Position numbers and translations under genes: made by a program
Assembly (NCBI RefSeq): GCF_000518665.1
Contig: NZ_JAEA01000003.1
Location: 124,001-188,000, forward strand
Origin: Microvirga flocculans ATCC BAA-817
GTDB taxonomy: Bacteria > Pseudomonadota > Alphaproteobacteria > Rhizobiales > Beijerinckiaceae
DNA length: 64,000 bases
Direction of reading: 5' to 3'
Shown here: positions 53,237 through 62,743 of the stretch, piece by piece
Layout: every line of letters starts with the position of its first letter
Position numbering within the stretch: the first letter of the stretch is position 1
The notes under the pieces: model-generated
What the model saw: only the letters and a program-made list of their open reading frames with translations
What the model was told of the DNA's origin: nothing
The model's database searches: none

Positions 53237-53530
53237 TCACGACGCGCCCTGCGGGGCGAAGAAGCAGATGATGGCGCGGGTCGTCGGCTCCTCGCAGAGG
53301 TGAAATTTCGTATCGGGAGACGATTTTCCGAACTCGCGTTCGATGAGACGCCCGTCCCAGAGGCGCCAGCCCTCGGCCGTCTCGGTGACGGTTTCGCCCC
53401 GCGCCTCGACGAGCTCGCGGCAATCGTGATCGTCGCAGCACCAGAACGGATACCAGCTATGGGCGAGTGCGGACCCGCCGAAGAGGCAGGCTGCTGCCGC
53501 GAGCATCGTCCTTCGCCACGCCAGGGCCAT
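53237..53530 (-). CDS. Small secreted Cys-rich protein of unknown function
   Basis: A 97-residue protein with a signal peptide (ARTMLAAAACLFGGSALA-like; cleavage before HSWYPF) and a mature part opening HSWYPFWCCDDHDCREL, with further Cys in HLCEEP and ICFF. The closely spaced Cys/His/Asp residues could bind metal or form disulfides. Similar small HSWYP-CC proteins are frequent in Rhizobiales without a known role. Converges with acvB. Confidence 0.75.
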   Translation of the reverse strand: MALAWRRTMLAAAACLFGGSALAHSWYPFWCCDDHDCRELVEARGETVTETAEGWRLWDGRLIEREFGKSSPDTKFHLCEEPTTRAIICFFAPQGAS

Positions 53531-53684
53531 TCAGGGCAAGCCTTTCCCGAGGGTGCTGAGCCTCGACCAACGAGCTTGAACCCGATCTTGGAGCGCCCGG
53601 TGCGGCGCGTCCAGCCCTGCCCCAACGGCAGGACTGGCGCTTTTCCGCCGAAACCCGGCGCCTCTCCCAGGGTGGCGCCCGGGC

Positions 53685-53927
53685 TTATTCCTTCGTCTGG
53701 AGATAGGGCTCGACCTTGCCCTTGAGCTTGATGGTCATGGGATTGCCGAAGCGGTCCTTGGCATTGCCGGCGGTCACGCGGACCCAGCCCTCGCTGATGC
53801 AATACTCGTCCACATTGGTCTTCTCGGCTCCGTTGAAGCGGATGCCCACCCCCTTCGCGATCAACTCCTCGTTGTAATAGGGGCTGTTCGGGTTCGAGGA
53901 CAGGCGGTCGGGAAGCGTGTCGGTCAT
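53685..53927 (-). CDS. DUF3297 family protein
   Basis: An 80-residue protein: LPDRLSSNPNSPYYNEELIA, then GVGIRFNGAEKTNVDEYCIS and a Lys-rich end (KLKGKVEPYL). This matches the small DUF3297 family (glutathione peroxidase-associated in some genomes) of unknown function. Monocistronic; the 154 bases downstream hold an imperfect hairpin near 53607-53644 without a clear U-run on this strand. Confidence 0.88.
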   Translation of the reverse strand: MTDTLPDRLSSNPNSPYYNEELIAKGVGIRFNGAEKTNVDEYCISEGWVRVTAGNAKDRFGNPMTIKLKGKVEPYLQTKE

Positions 53928-54089
53928 GCGAGGGTCTCTCCGGTCATGAAATCGTCGGGGGCGGCAACCTATCGTCTCGGCGGCCGGATGCCAATCGCCG
54001 CTTCCCCGGGATGACAAGTCCGCTGCGATGCCCTACTTTCGTTGAAGACCTTCAGCGCATCGTCCAGGAACGCGGAGCCCGGCTCTCTC

Positions 54090-54117
54090 TGACCGGACCT
54101 CGGTCCGCACCCGGTCA
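54090..54117. promoter_or_regulatory. Nested dyad upstream of kynA
   Basis: TGACCGG at 54090-54096 pairs with CCGGTCA at 54111-54117, and inside it GGACC and GGTCC pair around TC. It lies 107 bases before the kynA start in the 296-base gap (53928-54223), which otherwise shows no gene. Candidate operator only. Confidence 0.35.
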
Positions 54118-54223
54118 TGCGCGGCTTTGAGGAGATCGAGCATCGGTTGCCGCCGAACGGAACCGGGTGCCCCAAACAGGACGATCATCCGCGAAAAAGC
54201 GGGGACGAGACCGGGAGAGAAAC

Positions 54224-55048
54224 GTGTCGGCTGCGACGGATGGGATCCATACCGATTTTTCCGAAGGCATGAGCTACGGAGACTATCTCCGGCTCGATAC
54301 GCTCCTGTCCGCCCAGACCCCGCTCACCGCGGAGCATGACGAGCTTCTCTTCATCACCATCCACCAGGTGATGGAGCTCTGGCTGAAGCTCATGAACCGG
54401 GAGCTCGACACGGCGCTGGGCCATATCCGCGCGGACGAGCTTCAGCCCGCCTTCAAATGCACGGCCAGGATCAACCGGATCCAGGAACAGCTCATCCAGG
54501 CCTGGACCGTCCTTTCCACCATGACGCCCTCGGACTACCTGAGCTTCCGCCCCGCGCTCGGCCAGTCCTCCGGCTTCCAGTCGTGGCAGTACCGGCTCGT
54601 GGAGTTCAAGCTCGGCGCCAAGGAGGCCATCAAGATGGCGCCGCACCGGCACCGGAGCGATCTCTTCGCGCAGCTGGACGCCGCCTATCGCGCGCCGAGC
54701 CTCTACGACGAGACCCTGCGCCTCCTCGCGCGGCGGGGCTACGCCATTCCGGCGGAGGTGCTGGAGCGTGACGTGACCCAGCCCTACACGGCCCACCCGG
54801 AAGTCGAGGCCGCCTGGGAAGAGATCTACCGTCATTCCGGCGAGCATTTCGACCTCTACGAACTCGCCGAGGAACTGGTCGATCTGGAGGATGCGTTCCA
54901 GCAATGGCGCTTCCGGCACATGAAGACCGTGGAGCGCATCATCGGCATGCGCAGCGGCACCGGCGGCAGCACGGGCGTGACCTATCTGCGCAAGGCGCTC
55001 GAACGCTACTTCTTTCCCGAGCTCTGGTCCGTGCGCGGCAAGCTCTGA
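54224..55048 (+). CDS. kynA: Tryptophan 2,3-dioxygenase
   Basis: A 274-residue haem dioxygenase. Diagnostic blocks: [60 protein letters not shown], and the haem ligand histidine in [12 protein letters not shown] followed by [11 protein letters not shown]. It opens the indole ring of tryptophan to give N-formylkynurenine. Starts with GTG behind GGGAGAGA; earlier in-frame codons lack family similarity. It lies 18 bases before a kynureninase-type gene. Confidence 0.96.
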   Translation: MSAATDGIHTDFSEGMSYGDYLRLDTLLSAQTPLTAEHDELLFITIHQVMELWLKLMNRELDTALGHIRADELQPAFKCTARINRIQEQLIQAWTVLSTMTPSDYLSFRPALGQSSGFQSWQYRLVEFKLGAKEAIKMAPHRHRSDLFAQLDAAYRAPSLYDETLRLLARRGYAIPAEVLERDVTQPYTAHPEVEAAWEEIYRHSGEHFDLYELAEELVDLEDAFQQWRFRHMKTVERIIGMRSGTGGSTGVTYLRKALERYFFPELWSVRGKL

Positions 55049-55066
55049 TGGTCGGAAAAACGCGCC

Positions 55067-56260
55067 ATGCTCGATCTTCGCTCCCACTTCTCCCGCTTCC
55101 TCAACTCGCAGCCGGAGCGCCTGCATTTCGCGGCCCACAGCCATCATCCCTGGCCGGACGTGACCCGCGACGCGCAATTGAAGGCCTGGGACGACGCCGC
55201 CTGCCTCATCGACGACAAATGGGAGCATGTTCTCGGGCCGGTGCTCGACGAGTTTCGGGGCCATGTGGCGCGGCACCTCAACCTGCCCGATCCTTCCACC
55301 ATCGCGGTGGCGCCCAACACGCATGAATTCCTCAAGCGCCTTCTCTCCTGTTTCCCCGCCGATCGCCCCGTCCGGATTCTCACCTCCGACGGCGAGTTCC
55401 ACTCCTTCACGCGCCAGATCGCGCGGCTGGAGGAGGAAGGGCTCGTGGCCGTCACGCGCATTCCCGCGGAGCCCTTCACGACCTTCGAGGACCGCTTCTT
55501 CTCTGCGGCGCAGGACGATCATGACCTGGTGTTCGTGAGCCAGGTCTTCTTCAATTCGGGCTTCGCGCCGGACGGGCGCCACCTCGCGGAATACGGCCAC
55601 GACGGAGCGATGATCGTGATCGACGGCTATCACGGCTTCATGGCCCGCCCGACGGATCTGAGCGGCATCGCGGACCGGGCGTTCTACATCGCAGGCGGCT
55701 ACAAATACGCGATGGCGGGCGAAGGCGCGTGCTTCATGCATTGCCCGCCGGGCTGGGGCCCGCGCCCGCGCGACACCGGCTGGTACGCCGCCTTCGGCAA
55801 CCTCGCCAACGCGCAGAGCGGACAGGTGGGCTACAGCGAGGACGGCTGGCGCTTCATGGGAGCCACCTTCGATCCGTCGGGGCTCTATCGCTTCAACGCG
55901 GTCATGCGCTGGCTTGCGCGCGAAGGCATCACGCCCGGCATCGTTCATGCCCATGCGAAGGCGCTGCAGCAGCACTTCCTGCAACGCGTCGGCGGCTCCG
56001 GCCCGCTCGGGCACGCCTCTCTCGTGGTGCCCGCGGACGAAATGCGGCGCGGCAACTTCCTCACCTTCCAGACGCCGCAGGCGCAAGCTCTCTACAACGA
56101 CCTGAAGGAGCTGCGCGTGGTCACGGACGTGCGCGGCCAGCGCCTGCGCATCGGCTTCGGCATCTACCAGAGCGAGGAAGAGGTGAACGATCTCGTCCGC
56201 CGCATCGACGAGGCGGGAGCCTTGGAATCCATGACCCTCGACAGGCCGTCGGCGGCCTGA
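55067..56260 (+). CDS. Kynureninase-type PLP enzyme
   Basis: A 397-residue fold-type I PLP enzyme of the class V/kynureninase group. The PLP lysine is in AGGYKYAMAGEGACFM; the cofactor Asp in MIVIDGYHGFMA; the N-terminal segment HFAAHSHHPWPDVTRD and later FNSGFAPDGRH are typical of kynureninase-like proteins paired with kynA. It would convert kynurenine to anthranilate and alanine. The formamidase (kynB) that normally acts between the two steps is not in this window. Classical KynU shares limited identity with this subgroup, so the specificity is inferred from its partner. Confidence 0.82.
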   Translation: MLDLRSHFSRFLNSQPERLHFAAHSHHPWPDVTRDAQLKAWDDAACLIDDKWEHVLGPVLDEFRGHVARHLNLPDPSTIAVAPNTHEFLKRLLSCFPADRPVRILTSDGEFHSFTRQIARLEEEGLVAVTRIPAEPFTTFEDRFFSAAQDDHDLVFVSQVFFNSGFAPDGRHLAEYGHDGAMIVIDGYHGFMARPTDLSGIADRAFYIAGGYKYAMAGEGACFMHCPPGWGPRPRDTGWYAAFGNLANAQSGQVGYSEDGWRFMGATFDPSGLYRFNAVMRWLAREGITPGIVHAHAKALQQHFLQRVGGSGPLGHASLVVPADEMRRGNFLTFQTPQAQALYNDLKELRVVTDVRGQRLRIGFGIYQSEEEVNDLVRRIDEAGALESMTLDRPSAA

Positions 56261-56269
56261 AGCCGGAAA

Positions 56270-56307
56270 GCCGTTTTAGGCGAACCGATCCGTTTTCGCA
56301 CGATGCG

Positions 56308-56310
<3 letters not shown>
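56270..56310 (-). repeat. Short intergenic repeat (copy B) providing the aldo/keto reductase stop codon
   Basis: On the minus strand the copy begins with the core TAGCGCATCGTGCG and continues AAAACGGATCGG. The TAG is the stop codon of the aldo/keto reductase gene. It lies in the 47-base gap between two convergent genes. Confidence 0.75.
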
Positions 56311-57288
<978 letters not shown>

Positions 57289-57384
57289 GGGAGGTTCTCC
57301 GGCTCCGTGCGGTGAGGATCGCCGTGGCCCGGCGTCCGAAGAGGCATCAACTGGCTTCACGGAATCCGATTTCAAGTCCGTCCG

Positions 57385-57630
57385 TCAGACGGCGGCCTTC
57401 GCCAGAAGCAGGATGATGCCGAGCGCGATCAGGAGAATGCTGGGCCAATGGTGCCTGGGATGGAAGGCGCGCACGCGCCCCTGCGGTTCGAGCGTCGTGC
57501 CGGAGCCCGATGCGCCTATCTGGTGCGGATCGCTCAGGCGCCCCTTCCAGAGCACCTGCCCCGCTGCGAGGACGATCCCTGCCACGATGAGCAACGCACC
57601 GATCCAGATGAGGACCATGCCCGAATGCAT
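57385..57630 (-). CDS. Small two-helix membrane protein of unknown function
   Basis: An 81-residue protein with two transmembrane helices (MVLIWIGALLIVAGIVLAAG and HWPSILLIALGIILLLAKAA) joined by a polar loop (WKGRLSDPHQIGASGSG). It resembles small DUF2905-like proteins only loosely. The ATG at 57630 is chosen; the frame extends 12 codons further upstream. Function unknown. Confidence 0.65.
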   Translation of the reverse strand: MHSGMVLIWIGALLIVAGIVLAAGQVLWKGRLSDPHQIGASGSGTTLEPQGRVRAFHPRHHWPSILLIALGIILLLAKAAV

Positions 57631-57726
57631 GCGCCCCTCCCCGATGAGGTTTTCCGCATGCACCATAACACAGGCGGGAGCGATGGCCCAGGACGGGACG
57701 AAGACGCCGCCCGCCGCTTTCCGTGT

Positions 57727-58941
57727 TCACACCGCCTGCCCGGCGCACCAGCCGGAGGACCACGCCCATTGGAAATTGTAGCCGCCGAGCCAGCCGGTCA
57801 CGTCCACCACCTCGCCGATGAAATAGAGCCCCGGCACGGCCTTGGCCTGCATGGTGCGGGAATCGAGTTCGTTCGTATCGACACCGCCGAGCGTCACCTC
57901 GGCGGTGCGGTAGCCCTCGGAACCGGCCGGCTTGAAGCGCCAGCGCTTCACCGCCTCGTCGATGGCGCGAAGCCGCTTGTCGGAATAATCCGCGAGGTTC
58001 GCAGGCCCCTTTTCCGTCTCGGCGACGAGCTGCGCCAGTCGCTTGGGAAGGAAGGCGGCGAGCGCGGTCTGGAGCGCCTGGCGTCCGTTCTGCGCGCGGG
58101 CTGCGCGCAGCTCATCGAACAGGTTCACGCCCGGCAGCAGGGACAGAACGATCTCGTCGCCCTCGCGCCAATAGGAGGAGATCTGAAGGATCGCGGGACC
58201 GCTCAAGCCGCGATGGGTGAAGAGCATCGCCTCCGCGAAGGAGGTCTTGCCGCAGGCGGCCACGGCATCGACCGACACGCCCGCCAGAGGGCTGAGCCGC
58301 TCCAGCAGCGTCGGCTCCAGGGTCAGCGGCACGAGGGCGGGACGCGTCTCGACGATCTTGAGCCCGAATTGCTGCGCGAGGTCGTACCCGAAGCCGGTCG
58401 CGCCCATTTTCGGAATTGATTTTCCGCCCGTCGCCACCACAAGCGAGCGGCACAGCACCGCTCCCTCCGGAAGCGCCAGCGCGAAGCCTTCGGATGTCTT
58501 CTCGACGGACCTGACGGACGTGGACAGGCGAAGCTCCACATGGGCCTGGCGCATCTCGGAAAGAAGCAGATCGACGATCTGCCTCGACGAGCCGTCGCAA
58601 AAGAGCTGCCCCAGGGTCTTCTCGTGATAGGCGATGCCGTAGCGCTCCACGAGGGCGATGAAATCGCGCTGGGTGTAGCGGCGCAGGGCGGAGATGGCGA
58701 AGCTCGGGTTCTGCGAGATGTAGTTGGCCGGAGAGGCGTGGAGATTGGTGAAGTTGCACCGCCCGCCGCCGGAGATGCGGATCTTCTCGCCGGGCTTGGC
58801 CGCATGGTCGAGGATCAGCACCGAACGCCCGCGCTTGCCGGCCTCGGCCGCGCACATCATCCCGGCGGCGCCTGCGCCGATCACCACAACGTCGAACCGA
58901 TCCAAGGGAGTCTTCCTGCGGGAGCATTCTCCGGACTTCAT
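57727..58941 (-). CDS. HI0933/YhiN-family NAD(P)/FAD-dependent oxidoreductase
   Basis: A 404-residue flavoprotein with the FAD dinucleotide motif VVVIGAGAAGMMCAAEAGKR, the family signature GEKIRISGGGRCNFTN, a second site LVVATGGKSIPKMGATGFGY, and the C-terminal LYFIGEVVDVTGWLGGYNFQ. The physiological reaction is not known; some relatives act on bile acids or rRNA-linked substrates. The start could be the ATG at 58941 or a TTG at 58905 with a better ribosome-binding site. The small membrane protein gene lies downstream on the same strand. Confidence 0.9.
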   Translation of the reverse strand: MKSGECSRRKTPLDRFDVVVIGAGAAGMMCAAEAGKRGRSVLILDHAAKPGEKIRISGGGRCNFTNLHASPANYISQNPSFAISALRRYTQRDFIALVERYGIAYHEKTLGQLFCDGSSRQIVDLLLSEMRQAHVELRLSTSVRSVEKTSEGFALALPEGAVLCRSLVVATGGKSIPKMGATGFGYDLAQQFGLKIVETRPALVPLTLEPTLLERLSPLAGVSVDAVAACGKTSFAEAMLFTHRGLSGPAILQISSYWREGDEIVLSLLPGVNLFDELRAARAQNGRQALQTALAAFLPKRLAQLVAETEKGPANLADYSDKRLRAIDEAVKRWRFKPAGSEGYRTAEVTLGGVDTNELDSRTMQAKAVPGLYFIGEVVDVTGWLGGYNFQWAWSSGWCAGQAV

Positions 58942-59090
58942 TGCAAAGCCCGGAGAGGCGAAAGCTTGAACCGAGAAGGACAAGCGAGGCGTTCGTAATG
59001 AACCTCGGCGGGCTGCGCAAGTATTCGCACGGACAGGGCCCCGGTCGATTGAAGCCGGGATGCCGCAGGTGTACCATTCGCCTGTGACTA

Positions 59091-59138
59091 GAGCATCGTG
59101 CGGAAAAGTGGATCCGGTTTTCCGCCTGAACGATGCTC
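59091..59138. repeat. Intergenic palindromic repeat (copy C)
   Basis: GAGCATCGT at 59091-59099 pairs with ACGATGCTC at 59130-59138, and an inner stem GCGGAAAA (59100-59107) pairs with TTTTCCGC (59118-59125). It is related to the repeat cores at 15895, 35069 and 56270. It lies in the 348-base gap 58942-59289, which otherwise holds a second hairpin and no gene. Confidence 0.8.
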
Positions 59139-59167
59139 TCACTCAGGAAGAAAGCATCGGATCCTAT

Positions 59168-59193
59168 CCCAAAAGTGCAAGTCCACTTTTGGG
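59168..59193. repeat. 10-bp perfect hairpin next to copy C
   Basis: CCCAAAAGTG at 59168-59177 pairs exactly with CACTTTTGGG at 59184-59193 over a 6-base loop. It lies 29 bases after the palindromic repeat; together they look like a composite intergenic element. Confidence 0.75.
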
Positions 59194-59289
59194 TCCGAGG
59201 CTTTAGCAGCCGCGCATCCCGAAGCGACGGTATGTTCCGTTTGACCGCCCTCCCGATACGCGAGCATCCTCGTTTCGCAGGAGGTCGTC

Positions 59290-59760
59290 ATGACCATCGC
59301 ACCGACACTGCAACGCTACATGACCGACAGGGGCATTCCCTACGACCTGATCGCCCACGAGCCCGCCATGACGTCGCTGGGAACGGCCCATGCGGGCCAT
59401 ATCCCGAGCGAATGCATGGCGAAGGGGGTGATGCTGAGCGACGGGCGGCGCTACATGCTCGCCGTCATGCCCGCCTCCCACCACCTGCGCCTGTCCGATC
59501 TCAGGACGGAGCTGGGACAGGAGCTGCGCCTGGCTTCCGAGGACGAGATCGTGCAGGTCTTCCGCGACTGCGACCGCGGCGCCATTCCGCCCGTCGGCTC
59601 CTGCTATGGCCTCGACGTCATCGTCGAGAACGCCATGGACCGGCAGAAGGACGTCTATTTCGAGGGCGGCGATCACGCCACGCTCGTCCACATGAAGGGC
59701 GACGACTTCGCGCGGCTCAACCCCGCGGCACAGCACGGATCGTTCAGCGAGCGCATGTGA
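59290..59760 (+). CDS. YbaK/EbsC-type aminoacyl-tRNA deacylase
   Basis: A 156-residue protein of the YbaK/ProX superfamily: YDLIAHEPAMTSLGTAHAGH, ECMAKGVMLSDGRRYMLAVM (with the Lys of the active site), ELRLASEDEIVQVFRDCDRG and IPPVGSCYGLDVIVENAMD. Members hydrolyse mischarged aminoacyl-tRNAs such as Cys- or Ala-tRNAPro; the tRNA handled here is not known. GGAGG precedes the ATG at 59290. Confidence 0.85.
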   Translation: MTIAPTLQRYMTDRGIPYDLIAHEPAMTSLGTAHAGHIPSECMAKGVMLSDGRRYMLAVMPASHHLRLSDLRTELGQELRLASEDEIVQVFRDCDRGAIPPVGSCYGLDVIVENAMDRQKDVYFEGGDHATLVHMKGDDFARLNPAAQHGSFSERM

Positions 59761-59865
59761 TGCGCCTTGCCTGCGAGGTCAAGCGGGACCGGCTCGGCAG
59801 GAGCGGGAAAGCGTGGTAGGGCTTCAGGCTCCAGCCCTGCCACGGCCCTTCCCGCCCGTTCCTTC

Positions 59866-60303
59866 ATGACGCCTCTTGCCGAATACGGCGCCCTGTTCGG
59901 GGCCGCCTTCCTGTCCGCCACGATCTTTCCGTTCCAGTCGGAGGCGGTGCTTTTCGCGATGCTTGTGGCGGAGCGCCATCCCTGGTGGGCGCTCATCCTG
60001 ACGGCGAGCGTGGGCAACGTTCTCGGCTCGGTTGTGAACTGGCTCCTGGGCCGTTTCCTGACCCGCTTCGAGAACCGGCCCTGGTTTCCGGTAAAGCGGG
60101 AGCGCATGGAAAAGGCCGAGGCCTGGTATCACCGCTACGGGCGCTGGACGCTGCTTTTGAGCTGGCTGCCGGTCGTCGGCGATCCGCTCACCATCGTCGC
60201 GGGGGTGCTGCGGGAACCCTTGCGGGTGTTCGTGCCCCTGGTGACGCTGGCCAAGACGGGGCGCTATCTCGCCGTAGGAGCCCTAAGCCTGGGATGGATC
60301 TAA
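59866..60303 (+). CDS. YqaA/DedA-like membrane protein
   Basis: A 145-residue protein with several membrane helices (EYGALFGAAFLSATIFPFQS, WALILTASVGNVLGSVVNWL) and the family segment RYGRWTLLLSWLPVVGDPLT, followed by a basic helix. YqaA belongs to the SNARE-associated/DedA (VTT) superfamily, linked to lipid scrambling and membrane homeostasis. The ATG at 59866 is the best start; the open frame extends further without family similarity. Confidence 0.85.
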   Translation: MTPLAEYGALFGAAFLSATIFPFQSEAVLFAMLVAERHPWWALILTASVGNVLGSVVNWLLGRFLTRFENRPWFPVKRERMEKAEAWYHRYGRWTLLLSWLPVVGDPLTIVAGVLREPLRVFVPLVTLAKTGRYLAVGALSLGWI

Positions 60304-60503
60304 GGAGTTCCTACAGGCCAAGTCGGAGAGATGCTGAAATGTCTTAGCGTTTAATAAACAGAGAACGGTGCTGAGAGTGAATCGTCGATGCCTCGAACGT
60401 ACTTAGCCCAGATCTGAAGCATCATATCCCCGCAATTAACATGTAATAATAGACCAAATTCTTGACTTTTCATCAGACATATGTTCTTGTTTTGTTCTAG
60501 TTA
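60304..60503. other. AT-rich intergenic region before the tail-spike-like gene
   Basis: Base composition drops here compared with the flanking genes. It contains TTGACT at about 60462 but no well-spaced -10 box. No gene or clear attachment repeat is visible. It marks the left edge of the compositionally distinct islet. Confidence 0.5.
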
Positions 60504-62309
60504 ATGGAGCTGAATATGGTCGGGAATTCTGGTGCTACAGAAGCCGTTTTTGAGAATGCAGATAATGTTGAGGCGGAGGCAGTATTCTCCGCTCGGGTTA
60601 ATGCAATTGCTACATACATTTCTGCCTCGGTTCAGGTCGTACGACTGCTTGGCTACGCAACCGCTGGAGATGGAGGGGCAGCGATTTATACGCGGCTCAA
60701 TTACGCTCCAACACAAGCTAAGGCATGGCACTTCCAAAGCGCGGATGGAGCGTGGTGGCAATTAGCGGAGCGTAAGATTCACGCACAGATGATGGGAGTC
60801 AGGGCTGACGGGGTCCTAATCTATGGCGGATCTATTACGGCGGGTCAGACTGCTCTCAGCGTGACTGGCGCATCCTTTTCCGCGGACGACATCGGCAAGG
60901 TAATCGTAATCAATGGGGCCGGCGCTTCCGGCGGGTATCTCACCACAACTATTGCATCTTACATAAGTGCCACGGTTGTGCAGCTCAATGTTGCAGCGTC
61001 GACAACAGTGTCGAATACTCGAGTGATCTATGGAACCGATGATACGATCGCGATGCAAAGCACGGTCGACGTTGCTTTCGCCCATGGCGGCGGAGAGGTT
61101 GAGCTCCCATCCGGTTTCATCCTCATGCGTAGCATGGTCACCTTCGACTCGAGGGCGTACACGATAGATGTCGCATTAAACCCGACAGTGAATTTGCGAG
61201 GCCAGGGTTCTGGTGCGACTCGTTTTCTTTACCTCGCCACGAACGATAATCCGATGTTTTATTACATCGGTACGGTTGCAGGCGGTGGGATCGGTGTAAT
61301 ACGACTCCTGAACTGGTCCGGCTTCTCCATCTATGCAGTCTATTCTGGCGTTGGCTCCGGCATCAAGTTCCAGCTTTCGTCTGGGATGCGCGTCTCGGAT
61401 GTCCATATCCGGGAGTTCAAGTTCAACTTGCTTATTGAAGATTCTTTCTCCGCGACATTCGAGCGATGCTCGATCTCCTTCGGCAATCGTGGGATCTGGG
61501 CTTATCGCTCCAATTTTGCAGGGCCAAACGCTTTGACATTTATTGGGTGCAACATCGGCGGACAGAGCGAGTGGGGCGCTATGTTCGACCAAGGCGCAGC
61601 CATTACCTTTACCGGCGGTTCCTTCGAGGGATGTGGCGCCGGCGGATCCGGCTCACGCGGAGGGATATGGATCAACAATCCGAGCCTCGAAGGCGGAAAC
61701 GCTCTGACATGCGAAAATGTTTACTTTGAGAACAACAGCGGCCTAGCTGATATTATCATACAGTCAGGCGCTAACGGCCGAACCGTTGCTAATCTACGAT
61801 CCATGCACAACCGGACCTCGAACTCTGGCGCGACAAACTGCATTGTAGCCGATGCATCTTTTGGTGGCTCAATAGTTCTCAACGTGGATGGCACAGCGGT
61901 TCGTATTTATGGGGCTTACACTCCAAGTAGTACGCGCCCTGTCATCCGGAAAGTTGGACCAGTGCGGCAGATCGGCACGATTAGCTATTCTAGTCCTTTA
62001 GAAGCTCCAGAAGCAGCGAATAGTAGCCCACTTGCGTCATGTGTATTCAATACCACTGGATCAACAGGGCGTAAAACTCCGTTGCGGTCAAATAATATTT
62101 CTAGCATTAATAAGCTTTCTAAAGGTAATTTTTCCGTCGAATATCAATTGGGTGGTTCGGGACGCCACCCCTTCCTAAGGCACACCTCAAACCAACCAAT
62201 TTTTGTGTATCTCACAGCTTATACTGATACATCTATAAATATTGGTGTTGTTGACCGCTTCGGCGATGCGTATGATCCTGATTATCTAGGTCTCGAAATA
62301 GTTGATTAG
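60504..62309 (+). CDS. Right-handed beta-helix protein resembling phage tail-spike or pectate-lyase-like proteins
   Basis: A 601-residue protein. The N-terminal ~110 residues (VRLLGYATAGDGGAAIYTRL, WHFQSADGAWWQL, MGVRADGV) match the head of many tail-spike and pectate-lyase-superfamily proteins, where it precedes the beta-helix. Residues about 180-480 are repetitive with beta-rungs (GGGEVELPSGFILM, NLRGQGSGATRFLYL, ALTFIGCNIGGQSEWGAM, ITFTGGSFEGCG). The C-terminal region is Ser/Thr/Asn-rich. Such proteins bind or cut polysaccharides. No signal peptide is obvious and no phage gene is nearby. Base composition is clearly AT-richer than neighbours. ATG at 60504 or at 60516, where GGAG is better placed. 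Confidence 0.65.
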   Translation: MELNMVGNSGATEAVFENADNVEAEAVFSARVNAIATYISASVQVVRLLGYATAGDGGAAIYTRLNYAPTQAKAWHFQSADGAWWQLAERKIHAQMMGVRADGVLIYGGSITAGQTALSVTGASFSADDIGKVIVINGAGASGGYLTTTIASYISATVVQLNVAASTTVSNTRVIYGTDDTIAMQSTVDVAFAHGGGEVELPSGFILMRSMVTFDSRAYTIDVALNPTVNLRGQGSGATRFLYLATNDNPMFYYIGTVAGGGIGVIRLLNWSGFSIYAVYSGVGSGIKFQLSSGMRVSDVHIREFKFNLLIEDSFSATFERCSISFGNRGIWAYRSNFAGPNALTFIGCNIGGQSEWGAMFDQGAAITFTGGSFEGCGAGGSGSRGGIWINNPSLEGGNALTCENVYFENNSGLADIIIQSGANGRTVANLRSMHNRTSNSGATNCIVADASFGGSIVLNVDGTAVRIYGAYTPSSTRPVIRKVGPVRQIGTISYSSPLEAPEAANSSPLASCVFNTTGSTGRKTPLRSNNISSINKLSKGNFSVEYQLGGSGRHPFLRHTSNQPIFVYLTAYTDTSINIGVVDRFGDAYDPDYLGLEIVD

Positions 62310-62370
62310 GCCGATTTGCAGGCTTGCATAAAGCTTTTAGAAAAAGTTCAACTAATTTTAGACCTCGTCT

Positions 62371-62394
62371 GCCGGCTGCCCTTTGGCAGCCGGC
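62371..62394 (+). terminator. Terminator-like hairpin after the tail-spike-like gene
   Basis: GCCGGCTGCC at 62371-62380 pairs exactly with GGCAGCCGGC at 62385-62394 over CTTT, followed by TTCTATTC. It closes the islet on the right side. Confidence 0.75.
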
Positions 62395-62456
62395 TTCTAT
62401 TCGAAGCCAGCATTATCCTGCCACAGAGAGCAGTACTGCTGATCGGCTTTGTGCTC

Positions 62457-62696
62457 TCAAGGCCCCTGAAGGCTCGACCAGATCTCCTCCAGCTGGCGCG
62501 GCCCCAGCACCGCCCCGGAGGCGGCGCGGATGACCGCCTCCATGCCGGCGGGCGCCTCGTTGTTCATGGCCCAGTGAACGGCTTCCCGCAGGGTAGAGAA
62601 TTCCCTGATGTCGCTGGGATGGCCCTGGCCCGCTTTCGTGCCGATGGGCTCGTATTGCAGATGGGCCGGGGCATCCAGTTCGGCTTTGGTCAGCAT
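62457..62696 (-). CDS. Small conserved-looking hypothetical protein
   Basis: A 79-residue protein (LTKAELDAPAHLQYEPIGTK, then REFSTLREAVHWAMNNEAPA) without membrane segments or known motif. Codon use fits the genome. It follows the CDF-like transporter gene by 47 bases on the same strand. Function unknown. Confidence 0.6.
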   Translation of the reverse strand: MLTKAELDAPAHLQYEPIGTKAGQGHPSDIREFSTLREAVHWAMNNEAPAGMEAVIRAASGAVLGPRQLEEIWSSLQGP

Positions 62697-62743
62697 GACG
62701 CGATCCTGCCTCGTTCATGAGCGTTCAGGCAGGACAACGCACC

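Noticed and set aside
53607-53644. Possible terminator of DUF3297
   Set aside because: The hairpin is imperfect and, on the minus strand where the gene is read, no T-run follows.
60504-62309. A complete prophage around the tail-spike-like gene
   Set aside because: No integrase, capsid, terminase or lysis gene lies on either side; the flanking genes are ordinary chromosomal genes.
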